Source: Kiritimatiellia bacterium
Lineage (GTDB): Bacteria; Verrucomicrobiota; Kiritimatiellia; RFP12; UBA1067
Direction of reading: 5' to 3'
NCBI GenBank assembly: GCA_027858965.1
Contig: JAQIBS010000118.1
Location: 1 to 61,919, forward strand
Length of the DNA stretch: 61,919 bases
The notes beneath the pieces were generated by a model that searched no databases, was not told the DNA's origin, and saw nothing but the letters and a program-made list of their open reading frames with translations. Positions 61,516-61,919 of the stretch are shown here, piece after piece. Position 1 is the stretch's first letter; each line of letters starts with the position of its first letter. A program made the position numbers and the translations under genes.

Positions 61516-61919
61516 TTACCGCACATGTTTGACAATAAAGTTGTTCTGTATGTACTGAATTGCCTCTTCAAAGGATGGCAGTATTTTAGTGCAGTAGCGA
61601 ACCATCCAGGGAGAGCACTCTTTAAAGGGGTATGGGGAGAAGGCTACTATGAATTTTCCGAGGTCATGGGCCGCATAGAAAACCTCCATCGATGTTCCGA
61701 TGGAAGTTTTGTTGTAGTTTACCAGCAGAATGTCGGATTCGCGTACATCCTGCAGGTCAAACTCAACAATTTCATTGGCGCTGTCGACCTCGCGGTCTTT
61801 GAAGTTGCGGCGCATGGGGTCAAGGATTACAAAATTACTCTTAAGTTGCTCTGTAGCCCGTTCTCGCCAGGTTTTGGCAAGTTCCGGGTTTTCATCCATG
61901 ATTGGCCCGCTCAGATATA
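61516..61919 (-). CDS. Nucleoside 2-deoxyribosyltransferase-like protein, 5' partial
   Basis: At least 134 aa. The open frame continues to the window edge and reads YLSGPIMDENPELAKTW, the (Y)L(S/A)GP motif that opens the nucleoside 2-deoxyribosyltransferase fold; the true start is therefore outside. SIGTSMEVFYAAHDLGKFIVAF contains the SxGTxxE-type catalytic Glu region. The fold cleaves N-glycosidic bonds of nucleosides; some members serve nucleotide salvage and others act in phage or defence contexts. Confidence 0.75.
   Translation of the reverse strand, partial: YLSGPIMDENPELAKTWRERATEQLKSNFVILDPMRRNFKDREVDSANEIVEFDLQDVRESDILLVNYNKTSIGTSMEVFYAAHDLGKFIVAFSPYPFKECSPWMVRYCTKILPSFEEAIQYIQNNFIVKHVR

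Overview
The window comes from a Gram-negative-type bacterial chromosome: a lipoprotein TRAP receptor, a nucleotide-sugar and O-antigen-like cluster, and the housekeeping genes rpsU, rplU-rpmA-obgE, nadC, coaX and comF. A secreted parallel beta-helix protein, many small intergenic palindromes and simple-sequence arrays, and a GldA/GldG/DUF4340-type operon are compatible with the PVC group (Kiritimatiellota or Lentisphaerota). That placement is inference; no rRNA is present to test it.

Layout. 1-1134: rpsU, tRNA-Tyr, and a palindromic element carrying a second copy of the tRNA 3' end. 1135-2810: a Fic-domain AMPylase-type protein whose promoter is covered by five helically phased 20-bp repeats. 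3148-6600: rplU, rpmA, obgE and a TPR protein. 6963-10916: a sugar isomerase/epimerase-like protein followed by a complete TRAP transporter. 11196-16768: universal stress protein, small membrane protein, rhomboid protease, nadC, coaX, a nucleotidyltransferase and comF, separated by repeat-rich spacers. 16909-22179: secreted beta-helix protein, a PAS histidine kinase with a degenerate receiver, and a decayed AbiEii-like pair.

22460-50076 is a large surface-polysaccharide locus. Its first six genes form a coherent CDP-3,6-dideoxyhexose branch: cytidylyltransferase, CDP-glucose 4,6-dehydratase, the PMP/[2Fe-2S] 3-dehydrase, an FAD/NAD reductase, a ThDP enzyme and an SDR reductase. This order of activities matches that known for the two-carbon-branched sugar yersiniose. 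Then follow a YfhO-like membrane protein, a Wzx-like flippase, a DegT aminotransferase, WbqC, a sulfotransferase, and about a dozen glycosyltransferases and methyltransferases. A stretch of about 6 kb (41.2-47.0 kb), partly of different base composition, is bounded by a fragment and an intact copy of the same GT2 gene, which suggests module insertion.

50242-57519: a coiled-coil membrane protein, phosphomannomutase/phosphoglucomutase, and an ABC-2/GldG/DUF4340 operon ending in an unrecognised protein. 57800-61291: two tandem Na/Pi cotransporter-PhoU fusions on the minus strand. The window ends inside a nucleoside 2-deoxyribosyltransferase-like gene.

The least explained signal is intergenic: 7-, 8- and 9-bp tandem arrays, hairpins with tight 3-4-nt loops, a ~230-bp element present in two inverted copies, and a CTAAnGCAG palindrome family. 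Most lie directly behind stop codons.
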